A DNA stretch of 64,000 nucleotides from Topomyia yanbarensis. Its lineage: Eukaryota; Arthropoda; Insecta; Diptera; Culicidae. Position numbers and translations under genes: made by a program. How positions within the stretch are numbered: the stretch's first letter is position 1; each line of letters starts with the position of its first letter. Below, piece by piece: positions 23,752 through 35,232 of this stretch. The notes under the pieces were generated by a model. The model worked only from the letters and a program-made list of their open reading frames with translations, was not told where the DNA came from and did no database searches. The DNA is taken from assembly GCF_030247195.1 (NCBI RefSeq), contig NC_080671.1, positions 103,589,845 to 103,653,844 on the forward strand, read 5' to 3'.

Positions 23752-24602
23752 ATGGACTTCGAAACAAAATCGGCTCCTCGGCTCAAAGTATATCCAAGCT
23801 CGGCCACCGGACCCTTCGTGATCTTCTTTCGGACGAAAGACAAAAAGTGTTTGAATCTGTTGCAGATTTCCCGGGTTCTGGAGGATCGGTATTCGGCCGT
23901 GACAGAAATATCGAAAACTCGCCCTGATAAGCTTCGGGTGGTCGTTAACAGTTTAAATCAGGCAAACGATATTGCTGGCTACGGGTCCTTTACGAAGGAG
24001 TACAGGGTGTATATTCCAGCTAGCAGGGTTGAAGTCTGCGGATAGTCTCCGATTCCAGTCTGAGTTGCGAGGACCTGGTGAAACATGGGACTTGTTGTTT
24101 CAAAGACCCCATGCTTAACCCAGTGAAGATACTGGAGTGCAAACGTTTGCCTTCAGCATCAATCCCAGATGACGGCAAGAAAATATACGTCAACTCAGAC
24201 TCTTATCGCGTGACCTTCGTCAGTTCTGCTCTACCCAACTACCTCCTCTTTGACAAGGTTCGTCTACCTGTTCGCCTCTTTGTGCCGCGGGTCATGAACT
24301 GTACTAATTGCAAACAATTGGAACACACAGCATCCCAATGGAGCAATAAGGCCCGTTGTGGGAAATGCGGTAAGAATCATGTGGATGATTCCTGTGGAAG
24401 GGATGTCGAAAAGTATCTCTATTGTGGGGGAAGGCCAAATGATCTCCCTTCATATCCCACGTACAAACAGCGCGAGGAGAATTTCAAGCGTTCCCTTCAG
24501 GGACGATCTGAGCGATCTTTTGCAGAAATGTTTAAGATAGCTACGCCACCGGCCTCTACGAACATCTATACCAACTTGTCTACTGACAAAAGGCGACTGT
24601 GA
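23752..24602 (+). pseudogene. Family A ORF1 (gag-like), broken
   Basis: It starts MDFETKSAPRLKVYPS, is disrupted near 24045, and continues in another frame from 24078 with GTCCFKDPML and the first zinc knuckle, CTNCKQLEHTASQW, whose last Cys is replaced by Trp. A second knuckle, CGKCGKNHVDDSC, is intact. The third is lost (YLYCGG). The C-terminal third after 24602 is in other frames. The homologous intact protein is at 31798-33135. It can no longer make a full RNA-binding ORF1 protein. Confidence 0.8.
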
Positions 24603-25009
24603 TGAACCCCAGGAGAGAACATCTTCTGCTGTGCCTAAAAGGAATAGAAAAAGGAGGAACATTTCCCCTTCTAAGCTTCGTCGTAAAGGCCAGAAGATGT
24701 CTCTGAATGGCCTTCCTAAAATAACTAACTACTCATGGAAGTACTGGTGCAGAACCGAAAGTAGGTTGCTCCTGGTCTCAGAAACCTGAGCTCAGAAAAA
24801 GAGTTCACAGCACTTCCAGGAACATAAAAAACCCCAAGTGTTCCCATATCTCAGTCAGAGAAATAAAACAGCGCTGGTTTAATAAATTTCTCTGACATTG
24901 TGGACCGTATTTTTACAGCACAAAATATTTCTGACCCTCTTAAAAGCATCTTGACAAGCTTTCTGCCCGCAGTAAAAATATTTTTGATGCAGTTCACTGC
25001 GAAATTTGG

Positions 25010-28000
25010 CTAATTCATCGAACGAGATCACGGATTTAATCATTGTTCTACAGTGGAATTGCAGAAGCATTATCCCGAACATCGATTCGTTTAAAATCTT
25101 ACTAAATAATTTGAAATGCGATGCATTTGCCCTATGCGAGACATGGCTCACTTCAGAAATAACCCTACACTTTCACGATTTTAATATTATTCGCTTGGAT
25201 CGAGAAGACTCTTACGGAGGAGTACTTTTGGGGATCAAAAAGTACTATTCTTTCAATCGGATCGACCTCCCCTTGACACCAGGTATTGAAGATGTCGCTT
25301 GCCAAACCAGAATTAAAGGCAAAGAGCCTTTGCATTGCTTCCACCTACATTCCCCCTAGAGGTTCAGTTAGCCATCGACGGCTTTGCGAAATTGCGGAAC
25401 TCCTCCCCGCACCGAGACTAGTTTTAGGTGACTTCAACTCCCACGGTACGGCATGGGGTTGCCTTCATGACGATAATCGATCTACCCTACTCCATGAGCT
25501 TTGCGACAACTTCAATATGACCATTTTGAATACGGGTGAAATGACACGGATTCCTGTCCCTCCAGCGCGTCCGAGCGCCTTAGACCTGTCCCTCTACTCG
25601 ACATCGCTGCGGTTAGATTGGATGTGGAAGGTAGTCTCTGATCCCCACGGCAGCGACCATCTGCCAATCGTAATTAATATTGCTAACGGTTCAGGGCCAC
25701 CGAATACAATCAATGTTTCGTATGACCTCACACGAAATATTGATTGGAAGAGCTACGCGTCCGCGATATCCGACAAAATCGAGTGCACTCAAGAGCTTCC
25801 TCCGGTGGAAGAGTACGGGTTCCTGGCTGGCTTGATTCTCGATACCGCGATTCAAGCTCAGATTAAACGCGTACCAGACGCGAACTCACGCGGGCGTCCT
25901 CCCAATCCATGGTGGGACAAAGAGTGCTCAGACGTGTACGCGGAGAAGGCCGCTGCGTATAAGACCTTCCAGGATGACGGGCTGCCATCTAACTACCGAC
26001 AGTACGGGATGGTGGAAACGCGCATGAAGAGTTTGATGAAAGCCAAAAAACGTAGCTACTGGCGCCGGTTCGTCGACGGGCTAACGAGAGAAACATCGAT
26101 GAGCACTCTTTGGAGCACGGCTCGGCGCTTACGAAACCGAAACAGTACTAATGAGAGCGTGGAATATTTAAACCGTTGGATATTCGATTTTGCCAAGAAG
26201 GTTTGTCCGGGTTCCGCCCCGGCACAGAAGATCTACCGTGCCGCGTCCCCTCACGATAATGCGAACGCAACACCGTTTTCGATGGTGGAGTTCTCACTTG
26301 CTCTCTATCATGTGACGATAAAGCCCCAGGGCCAGATAGATTCAAATTTAACTTGTTAAAGAATCTGCCAGACTCTGCCAAGAGACGCTTGTTGAATTTA
26401 TTTAATAAGTTTCTTGAGGGTAATATTGTCCCTCACGACTGGAGGCAAGTGAAGGTCATCGCCATTTAAAAACCAGGAAAACCAGCCTCCGACCACAATT
26501 CGTATCGACCGATTGCGATGCTGTCCTGTATCCGAAAGTTGTTCGAGAAAATGATATTGTTTCGCCTCGATAATTGGGTTGAAGCAAATGGCTTACTGTC
26601 AGATACACAATTTGGTTTCCGCAAAGGCAAAGGCACGAACGACTGTCTTGCGTTGCTCTCAACCGAAATTCAAATGGCTTATGCTAGCAAAAAGCAGATG
26701 GCATCAGTTTTCCTATATATAAAGGGGGCTTTTGATTCAGTTTGTATCAAAGTCTTTCTGAGAAGCTGCACCAGCATGGTCTTTCATCGACCCTAAAAAA
26801 CTTTTTGCTAAACTTGCTGTCCGAAAAACATATGCATTTTTCGCTTGGTGATTTATCGACATCAAGAATTAGCTACATGGGTCTTCCCCAGGGCTCATGT
26901 CTAAGCCCCCTTCTCTATAACTTTTACGTGAATGACATTGACAAATGTCTTGTCAATTCCTGCACGCTAAGGCAGCTTGAATATGTCGGAGTAGTCTCTA
27001 TTACAGGTCCCAAAGCCGTCGATCTGCAAGGACCATTGCAAGATACCTTGGACAATTTGTCTGATTGGGCCCTCCAGCTAGGTATTGAGTTCTCCACGGA
27101 GAAAACTGAGCTGGTCGTATTTTCAAGGAAGCGTGAACCAGCGCAACTACAGCTTTAATTAATGGGTCGAACTATTGCTCAGGTTTGAACTTTCAAATAT
27201 CTCGGGGTCTGGTTCGACTCTAAAGGAACCTGGGGATGTCACATTAGGTATCTGAAACAGAAGTGCCAGCAAAGGATCAACTTTCTCCGTACAATAACCG
27301 GAACATGGTGGGGTGCCCACCCAGGAGACCTGATCAGGCTGTACCAAACAACAATATTGTCGGTGATGGAGTACGGGAGTTTCTGTTTCCGCTCCGCTGC
27401 GAACATACATTTAATCAAACTAGAGCGAATCCAATATTGTTGTTTGCGTATTGCTTTGGGTTGCATGCACTCGACACATACGATGAGTTTAGAAGTGCTG
27501 GCGGGCGTCCTTCCGCTGAAAAATCGATTTTGGGAACTCGCATATCGATTGCTCATCCGATGCGATATCTTGAACCCGTTAGTAATTGCAAATTTCGAAA
27601 GGCTTGTCGAGCTCAATTCTCAAACCCGATTTATGTTCTTGTACTTCGATTACATGGCACAAAATATCAATCCTTCTTCATACTATCCCAACCGTGTCAA
27701 TCTCTTTCATGCTTCTGATTCAACTGTATTCTTCGACACATCCATGAAAGACGAGATTCGTGGAATCCCGGATCACATACGTCCGCAAGTGATCCCAAGC
27801 ATCTTTCATAGTAAATTTCGAGAAGTCGACTGCAACAAGATGTTTTACACCGACGGGTCAAGCCTCGACGGCTCCACTGGCTTCGGTATATTCAATCAAA
27901 ACCTCACCGCCTCATTCAAACTCAATGATCCTGCTTCAGTTTACGTCGCAGAACTTGCTGCTATTCAGTATACCCTTGGGATCATTGATACTTTGCCCAC

Positions 28001-28691
28001 CGATCATTACTTTATTGTCTCGGATAGCCTCAGCTCAATCGAGGCTCTCCGTTCAATGAAACCTAGAAAACACATTCTATATTTTCTGGGGAAAATCTGG
28101 GAGCGCCTGCGTGCTTTGTCTGTAAGGTCGTACAAGATTACCTTAGTTTGGGTTCCCTCGCATTGCTCCATTCCAGGTAATGAAGAAGCGGACTCTTTAG
28201 CTAAGGCGGGCGCTTTGCAAGGTGACATATATGAAAGACCAATTAGCTTCAGCGAATTTTTCAGTATTACTCATCAGAGAACCCTCGAAAGTTGGCAAAC
28301 TTCATGGAGCAATGGTGAACTGGGAAGGTGGCTACATTCGATAATCCCTAAGGTATCGACGAAACCTTGGTTCAGGGGGATGGATGTGGGTCGGGATTTC
28401 ATTCGCGTGATGTCTCGGCTCATGTCCAATCACTACACGCTGGACGCACATCTCCGGCGTATTGGGCTCGTGGATAGCGGTATCTGCGCTTGTGGCAACG
28501 GTTATCACGAAATCGAACATGTTGTCTGGGCATGCGCCGAGTACTGTTCTGCCAGATCTCAACTATTCGATTCCCTTCGGGCCCGAGGAAGATCACCCAA
28601 TGTCCCGGTTCGAGATGTACTAGCAAGCCGCGATATTCTCTACATGTCTCTTATATACACGTTCCTCAAAACCATCAATATTCAAATTTAA
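25010..28691 (+). pseudogene. Family A ORF2 (endonuclease-RT-RNase H), broken
   Basis: The start codon region reads TTGGCTAATTC where the second copy has ATGGCTAAG. The endonuclease (VLQWNCRSIIPNID; LGDFNSHGTAWG; SDHLPIV) spans 25040-25700 with a frameshift near 25310. The RT spans about 26350-27400 with a shift near 26310, a TAA at about 26467 and stops at 27158 and 27186. RT motif A reads FLYIKGAFDS (Asp replaced by Tyr), followed by a 1-base deletion near 26755. The motif C position reads LRQLEYVGVVS instead of having an Asp pair. The frame from 27357 to 28691 is open and includes an RNase H domain (FYTDGS, AELAA, VSDSLSSIEAL, VWVPSHCSIPGNEEADSLA) and a C-terminal CX1C/HX4C-type zinc-binding tail. 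Confidence 0.8.
26518..27110 (+). repeat. 593-bp block identical to 34640-35232
   Basis: Base-by-base reading finds no difference between these two segments of the two family A copies, although both flanks differ every few to few tens of bases. The block covers the RT palm and carries the same Asp-to-Tyr change, the same 1-base deletion and the same altered motif C in both copies. Confidence 0.9.
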
Positions 28692-29548
28692 ATGCCCCTA
28701 TCTTTTCTCTTATCATTCCCAGAAGTGCCCTCTTCCGACTACCATACCCCAACGATGGTTTGATACGACTCCAAGACGAGACAAAACATCTGTCGAATGA
28801 ACCAACAACACGAGATCTACAGTACAACATCACACGCGCAGCGCGGTGTGTTTCCGATCCGTATCTGAGCCGTACTACGAAATCGTCTGGAGGAACCCCT
28901 GCCGGCTCGAGGAAAACCGCCCGGCGTCCCAATACTTGATGCATCCGTTCGAATCTGTAATCCTGGCCGTTGATTCCTGATGCCGGAAACTGAAAGTTTA
29001 TATCTCCCTCCCCCTCTGCCAGCCTTGTCCACCCTCTCTCCCATGTCTCTGATACACAGATGTAGGACTTTGACCCCCCCCCCCTTGTATATCCTCCCAA
29101 AATTAAGGTGCCTCCCTATTTTCTACTTTTAGTTGATCAATATTTAATCTCGTTAAGAAATACCCAATAGTACCAACAGTAATAGCCCTAATTAATCCCC
29201 CTCTCCCATTCTTAATAAAATTGAACCACTCTTAGTTAATAAGCTTGTAAAATGTTCCCCTTAGTTGATATTTAATTGCTCCAACAAGCTCCCATCTAAA
29301 AATCATAAAGTGCATTGCTATACAAAGAACACACAAAATGACCCCCCCGTAATCTTACGAATATTATATTAGCCCCTCTTGTATATGTATAAGTTAGCTG
29401 TAAAATTCCTTTAGTTTCATTATATAAAAACAAAATTATATTAAATGTGTAGTTTTAAGCAATTCAAAATGTAAAACAATGAAAAAATGGCACCTTTAAG
29501 CTAACGTAAACGTGCCTTATCAAATAAACGAATTGAATAAAAAAAAAC
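28692..29548 (+). other. 3' UTR of the decayed family A copy
   Basis: It is AT-rich with recurring TAGTT..AA, CCCCCTCTTGTATAT and AAAATT..TT segments, the same diverged tandem units as in the second copy's 3' UTR. It ends GTGCCTTATCAAATAAACG and an A-rich tail. Confidence 0.7.
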
Positions 29549-29700
29549 TTTCAAAAATCTCGGGGTCTGGTTCGACTCTAAAGAAACCTGGGGATGTCAT
29601 ATTAGGTATCTGAAACAACTGCCAACAAAGGATCAACTGATGATGGGGAGGACCTGATCAGGCTGTCCCAAACAACAATGGAGTACGGGAGTTTTCGTTC
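29549..29700 (+). mobile_element. Third family A fragment (RT region), internally deleted
   Basis: Immediately after the A tail of the first copy the sequence resumes with AAATCTCGGGGTCTGGTTCG and other stretches matching 27190-27375, with deletions of about 60 and 10 bases. It ends GAGTACGGGAGTTTTCG. It may be the sequence into which the first copy inserted, or a rearranged piece. Confidence 0.75.
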
Positions 29701-29929
29701 GCAGCCTTCCTATCTGCTTGCCAGTGAGGGGAGGCACAAAAAAGTGGCTCTTCAAGGTGACTCTTTGAACGAAATTGTGCAGCTCTTGGTGCACAGATCT
29801 TTCTCTTTTTCGTTTTCAAGTTTCTCTTTCTGCGGTCGTTCTGCACATCGCAGTGTTTTTGTGCTGCTCTATTTTTCATCGGTGTATTTCGCTCTTTGTG
29901 GCACATTGTGTGAGCAAATAACAAGTCTG
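29701..29929. other. Unassigned sequence between two LINE fragments
   Basis: A pyrimidine-rich stretch (TTTCTCTTTTTCG) with no recognisable domain. Confidence 0.4.
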
Positions 29930-31028
29930 CTCTTGGGGCACTTCTAAATATCAAACCAATACACATACCCCTTAAACAAGAAGCACTATCATGTGCATAC
30001 AGACTGCAAGTTAATGGGGTTTGGAACAGTAACCATGTTGATCTTGCTACCAGTTATACACGATTGAGGTCAGAAGTGGATACATGGGGTGAAGATATTC
30101 TTGCTCCCAGCCCTATTACACTCACATGTAGTTTTCCTTACAAGACGAGAGGAGTGGTTGTCTGGCTATATGGAAAGACAACAAAAAAAAACGCAAGTGG
30201 TCTGTTACACAGACGGTTCTCTGATGGAGGGACGTGCTGGTACCGGTGTCTACTGTCGTGAAATGAGATTGAAACAATCTCACTCACTAGGTAGATACTG
30301 TACTGTATTCCAAGCAGAAATCTTTGCGATTATGTGCGGGGTACAATCGGCCCTTCAACTGAGTTTGTCCGGGAGTTATAAACTTCTGCTCCGATAGTCA
30401 GGCTGCAATCAAGGCCCTTAGCTTAGACAAATCCCGGTCCAAGCTAGTGATCGCGTGCCGAACCCAAATCGAAGAACTAAGCATTGTCAACACTATCTAC
30501 TTTGTCTGGGTGCCCGGACATTCTGGTATTACTGGAAATGAATGGGCTGACGAATTGGCCAGGGCAGGTTCAGCGATTGACTTCGTTGGTCCTGAGCCCG
30601 CGCTGCCAATTTCGACAAGTTGGATAAGGCAAAAAATACGGTCCTGGGCTTCGCCCGAGCACCGCAATTATTGGAGAAATCTACAAACGTGTCGCCAAAC
30701 AAAGGCGTTTCTAGAACAACCATGCCCAGTGGTTTCGAAAAATCTTCTACATTTTTCGAAGCTCCACTGCAGCATGCTGGGTAGGGCTTTAACCGGCCAC
30801 TGTAAACTCAATTATCACATGGCAACTATTCAGCGCGCTGAGTCTTTTTCATGTGATCTTTGGGAATCCGACAACGGAACCTCATATCATCTGATATGCA
30901 ACTGTCCAGCGGTAGCGCAATTGCGATTTCGAGTCTTCGGCCGTCCTTATATAGACGAAACCATGTTTGGACGACTGAAATTCAGAGACATACTAAAGTT
31001 TCTTATCCAATGTGGTAAAGAGCTTTAG
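29930..31028 (+). pseudogene. RNase H-bearing LINE ORF2, C-terminal fragment
   Basis: 5'-truncated and frameshifted. The pieces read LLNIKPIHIPLKQEALSCAY (post-RT linker), a shift near 30150, then an RNase H domain with YTDGSLMEGRAGTGVY, FQAEIFAI, a shift near 30390, SDSQAAIKAL and WVPGHSGITGNEWADELA. The end is RALTGHCKLNYHMATIQ with a zinc-like tail (CDLWESDNGTSYHLICNC, in which the second Cys of the usual CX2C is Trp). It stops at 31026-31028. This is a family distinct from A and B, within the LOA/Outcast/I group that carries RNase H. It cannot move without its RT. Confidence 0.75.
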
Positions 31029-31260
31029 GCTTATTCGCAGGCAAGTTGAACTACTTGTGAGTTTAACTTACCTGTTGTTTATTTTTGCTTTTGTGCTGTT
31101 ATTTTTCCCACCCTTCCAAATCTACTACCTCACACCTCCTTGTCTTTACCTTCCGCTCAGAAAATGATGAAAACACACGGCAAGGCACAAACCCCCGACT
31201 ACATACGGGGAACGTGCCATTTAAGTCAATATATTCTGATTCCTGATACATCCTTATTAT
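31029..31260 (+). other. 3' UTR of the RNase H LINE fragment
   Basis: It contains GGCAAGGCAC, GGGGAACGTGCCATTTAAG and CTGATTCCTGATAC, segments that recur in reverse orientation at 58375-58480. That shared tail identifies both as 3' ends of the same family. Confidence 0.65.
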
Positions 31261-31482
31261 AAAAAATGTAAGTAGTAATTTTTGCGCCATAACCAGTATA
31301 AATAACCTAAATCTTGCAAAAGAGCTAAATTTTCGCTAGAGTTTTGGGATTCTAAAATACAGTTGCTTTCGATGATGCTACAAGTATAACTATATGAGAT
31401 TTTTTTTTATCTCACTACTAGGTGAATTACTTGATGAATTATATACCATCAACATTTACCTTGAACTCAACGCCTAATCCAA

Positions 31483-31494
31483 GGGATAAATATA
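31483..31494. repeat. 12-bp target site duplication, left copy
   Basis: GGGATAAATATA is repeated at 37667-37678 and brackets the second family A copy. Confidence 0.85.
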
Positions 31495-31797
31495 CCATAC
31501 GTCTCCCAACCTTTGAACGGAACGGATCGTTATATTTCACAGTGGTGTTCGGTTTGTAAATTTTAGTGAGTCAAGGTCATCCTTTGTTCGTTCGTTAGCT
31601 GCCGTTCTGCTGGTGCCGACAGTAAATCCAGTACATTGTTTTCGCTGGTGCGGAACAATCGACGTTGTTTGCAGATAAGTTTTACTTTATTTTTTTTCCC
31701 TCGTTTGCTTTCTTTCCTTTTCCCTACTTTTACTCTACCTTGTAATCAAATAATAAGACACATTCCCGTTTATATAACGCTCTGCCCTCGTGCTTAA
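31495..31797 (+). promoter_or_regulatory. 5' UTR and presumed internal promoter of family A copy 2
   Basis: The leader precedes the first ATG and must hold any internal promoter, as in other non-LTR elements. GGATCG lies at +30 to +35, a near match to the DPE consensus but not at the exact +28 spacing. No TATA box is seen near the start. Confidence 0.4.
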
Positions 31798-33135
31798 ATG
31801 GCCGAGGGCGAAATACCATCTGATGTAATCATGGAAGTCCCTGATCCCCCTAATACTCGCATTGCTCCCCGTATAAAGCAGTACCCAGAAGGTTCCTCTG
31901 GGCCATGGGTGGTATATTTTCGGACCGGAGAGAAACCGGTTAATATTTTGAAACTTTCTCGAGATCTGACTGCTAATTACCCGGCCGTAACTCAGATAAC
32001 ACGTGTTCGGGCAAACAAGATACGTGTTCTAGTGAATGATCTCGGGCAGGCAAACGCGATTGCTTGCTGTGAGCGCTTTACGCGGGAATTTAAAGCGTAC
32101 GTGCCTTGTGTGGCCTGTGAAATCGATGGGGTAGTGTCCGAACCGGGCCTGAAATGCGAAGAACTGTTGGAGCACGGGGTTGGCTGCTTTAAGGACCCCT
32201 CTCTTGAACAGATTAAGATCTTAGAATGCAAACAATTGTATACCGCAAACACCGAGGGAGGTAAGACTACCTACTCTCTATCAGGCTCGCTTCGGGTGAC
32301 ATTCGCCGGGTCCTCTCTTCCCAACTACATCCTCCTTGACAGGGTTCGCCTACCAGTTCGCCTGTTTGTACCGCGGGTCATGAGCTGCAGCAATTGCAAG
32401 CAGTTGGGCCACACAGCCACATATTGTGGAAATAAGAAACGATGCGGCAAATGCGAAGGAGAGCATGAGGATGACTCTTGCGACAAAGAAACTGAAAAGT
32501 GTATTTGCTGCGGGGGCCCTTCACATGCTCTTAAATCATGCCCTGCGTACAAGCAGCGCGGGGATAAAATTAAGCGCTCCCTTAAGGAACGCTCAAGGCG
32601 TTCTTATGCAGAAATGCTAAAGAATGCTTCGCCATCTGTCCTGTCCGAAAATCCCTATGCTGGTTTGGCTAACGTTGAGCAAGAATCTGACGACCCACGA
32701 GAGGGAACATCTTTGGTTAACCCAGGGGAATCCAGGAAGAGGAGAAATCCAGCCTCCCCTACATTGCCCCGTAAGGGTGCCAAGGTGTCGTCCACTCAGA
32801 GTGCGCCATCTACAACCAATAAATCCAACGGAAGTGATGCACAAAAGTCGAAGCAATTTGCTCCAGGACTTGGAAATATTAATTCTAACAAGGAGTACCC
32901 ACCACTTCCAGGGACACCAAAAACCCCAAGTGTCCCCTTTTTTCAAACAGATACTCAGTCCAGTAGCGGACTAATGAAATTTTCTGACATAGTGGACTTA
33001 ATTTTCACAGCTTTCAATGTTACTGATCCTCTTAAAAGCCTTCTGATACGTTTTCTCCCTATAGTGCAAACATTTTTGAAGCAATTGACTACTAAATGGC
33101 CCCTCCTTGCAGCGATCGTATCCTTCGATGGCTAA
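31798..33135 (+). CDS. Family A ORF1: gag-like RNA-binding protein, 445 aa
   Basis: An open frame starting MAEGEIPSDV and ending in a TAA that overlaps the ORF2 start. An N-terminal RRM-like/gag region (about residues 35-195: GPWVVYFRTGEKPVNIL, AVTQITRVRANKIRVLVN) is followed by three zinc knuckles at about 197-210 (CSNCKQLGHTATYC), 216-228 (CGKCEGEHEDDSC) and 235-248 (CICCGGPSHALKSC). A basic, Ser/Pro-rich tail and a hydrophobic C-terminal helix (LLIRFLPIVQTFLKQL) end the protein. Such proteins coat the element RNA and act as nucleic-acid chaperones in the retrotransposition particle. The frame is uninterrupted, so the protein could still be made even though the adjacent ORF2 is defective. 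Confidence 0.85.
   Translation: MAEGEIPSDVIMEVPDPPNTRIAPRIKQYPEGSSGPWVVYFRTGEKPVNILKLSRDLTANYPAVTQITRVRANKIRVLVNDLGQANAIACCERFTREFKAYVPCVACEIDGVVSEPGLKCEELLEHGVGCFKDPSLEQIKILECKQLYTANTEGGKTTYSLSGSLRVTFAGSSLPNYILLDRVRLPVRLFVPRVMSCSNCKQLGHTATYCGNKKRCGKCEGEHEDDSCDKETEKCICCGGPSHALKSCPAYKQRGDKIKRSLKERSRRSYAEMLKNASPSVLSENPYAGLANVEQESDDPREGTSLVNPGESRKRRNPASPTLPRKGAKVSSTQSAPSTTNKSNGSDAQKSKQFAPGLGNINSNKEYPPLPGTPKTPSVPFFQTDTQSSSGLMKFSDIVDLIFTAFNVTDPLKSLLIRFLPIVQTFLKQLTTKWPLLAAIVSFDG
33128..33135 (+). promoter_or_regulatory. ORF1 stop/ORF2 start overlap ATGGCTAA
   Basis: ORF1 ends ...GAT GGC TAA while ORF2 starts ATG GCT AAG in another frame, an 8-base overlap. Overlaps of this kind support termination-reinitiation of the second ORF in several LINEs. 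It fixes the likely ORF2 start at 33128 rather than an upstream in-frame ATG at 33107. Confidence 0.6.
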
Positions 33136-34639
33136 GTCATCGAACGAGGTCACCGATTCGATCACTGTTCTACAGTGGAACAGCAGAAGTATCCTCCCGA
33201 AAATCGATTCCTTTAAATTTTTACTAAATAGTTTAAAATGTGATGCTTTCGCATTATGTGAAACTTGGTTAACTTCCGATATAAATCTCAACTTCCACGA
33301 CTTTAATATAATTCGTCTGGATCGAGAAAACCCCTATGGAGGAGTACTTTTGGGGATCAAAAAGTGCTATTCTTTCAACCGAATTAACCTCCCTTCGACA
33401 CCAGGCATTGAAATTGTCGCTTGTCAAGTTTTAATCAAAGGTAAAGACCTTTGCATTGCTTCCATCTACATTCCTCCTAGAGCCTCGGTAGGGCACCGAA
33501 CGCTTTGTAATATCACGGAATCCTTACCGGCACCGCGGCTAGTTCTGGGAGACTTTAACTCGCACGGTACGGTATGGGGCTGTCTTCATGATGATAATAG
33601 ATCAACATTAATCCAAGATCTTTGCGATAATTTCAACATGACCATCTTAAACACGGGAGAAATGACGCGGATTCCTACACCACCAGCACGCGCAAGCGCG
33701 TTGGATTTATCGCTTTGCTCGACATCGCTACAGTTAGATTGCATGTGGAAGGTGATCCCTGATCCCCACGGTAGCGATCATTTGCCTATCGTGATTTCAA
33801 TTGCTAACGGTTCAAGACCATCGAAAACAATCAATGTCTCGTATGACCTCACACGGAACATTGATTGGAAGAGTTACGCGACCGCGATATCCGTTAAAAT
33901 CGAATCCACTCAAGAACTTCCTCCGGAGGAAGAGTACAGGTTTTTGGCTGGCTTGATTCTCGACAGTGCGAATCAAGCTCAGACTAAACCAGTACCCAGC
34001 GCGAATACCCATGGACGGTCTCCCACCCTGTGGTGGGATAAAGAGTGCTCAGAGCTGTACGCGGAAAAGTCCACTGCATATAAGGCCTTCCGGGAAGACG
34101 GGTTACCCGCTAGCTATCAACAGTACGCGTCGTTAGAAAGGCGAATGAAGAGTCTAATGAAAGCCAAAAAACGCAGTTATTGGCGCCGGTTCGTCGACGG
34201 GTTAACGAGAGAAACAGCGATGAGCACTCTTTGGGGTACGGCTCGACGTATGCGTAATCATAATAGTACCAACGAGAACGTGGAATATTCAAACCGTTGG
34301 ATATTCGCTTTCGCCAAGAAGATCTGTCCGGACTCTGTCCCGGTACAGAAAACGTACCGCGCCGCGTCTTCTCACGATACCGCGAACGAAACACCGTTTT
34401 CGATGGTGGAGTTCTCACTTGCTCTCTTATCGTGCAACAATAACGCCCCAGGGTTAGACAGAATCAAATTCAACTTGCTGAAGAATCTGCCTGACACTGC
34501 AAAAAGGCGCTTGTTGAATTTATTTAACAAGTTTCTTGAGGGTAACATTGTCCCTTATGAATGGAGGCAAGTGAAGGTCATCGCCATCCAAAAACCAGGA
34601 AAACAAGCCTCCGACCACAACTCGTATCGGCCGATTGCA

Positions 34640-35232
34640 ATGCTGTCCTGTATCCGAAAGTTGTTCGAGAAAATGATATTGTTTCGCCTCGATAATTGGG
34701 TTGAAGCAAATGGCTTACTGTCAGATACACAATTTGGTTTCCGCAAAGGCAAAGGCACGAACGACTGTCTTGCGTTGCTCTCAACCGAAATTCAAATGGC
34801 TTATGCTAGCAAAAAGCAGATGGCATCAGTTTTCCTATATATAAAGGGGGCTTTTGATTCAGTTTGTATCAAAGTCTTTCTGAGAAGCTGCACCAGCATG
34901 GTCTTTCATCGACCCTAAAAAACTTTTTGCTAAACTTGCTGTCCGAAAAACATATGCATTTTTCGCTTGGTGATTTATCGACATCAAGAATTAGCTACAT
35001 GGGTCTTCCCCAGGGCTCATGTCTAAGCCCCCTTCTCTATAACTTTTACGTGAATGACATTGACAAATGTCTTGTCAATTCCTGCACGCTAAGGCAGCTT
35101 GAATATGTCGGAGTAGTCTCTATTACAGGTCCCAAAGCCGTCGATCTGCAAGGACCATTGCAAGATACCTTGGACAATTTGTCTGATTGGGCCCTCCAGC
35201 TAGGTATTGAGTTCTCCACGGAGAAAACTGAG
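34640..35232 (+). repeat. 593-bp block identical to 26518-27110
   Basis: Partner of the identical block in copy 1. The first differences outside are at 34639 and 35233. Confidence 0.9.

Larger units (their letters stand above)
23440..29548 (+). mobile_element. Family A LINE, decayed copy
   Basis: A 6-kb non-LTR retrotransposon closely related to the copy at 31495-37666, colinear with it over the 5' UTR, ORF1, ORF2 and 3' UTR. It ends in TCAAATAAACGAATTG and an A run (about 29519-29548). The 5' boundary is approximate: I found no target duplication, and the downstream neighbour is itself a family A fragment. Many frameshifts and stops mark it as older than the second copy. One block (26518-27110) is nonetheless identical to the second copy. 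Confidence 0.85.
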
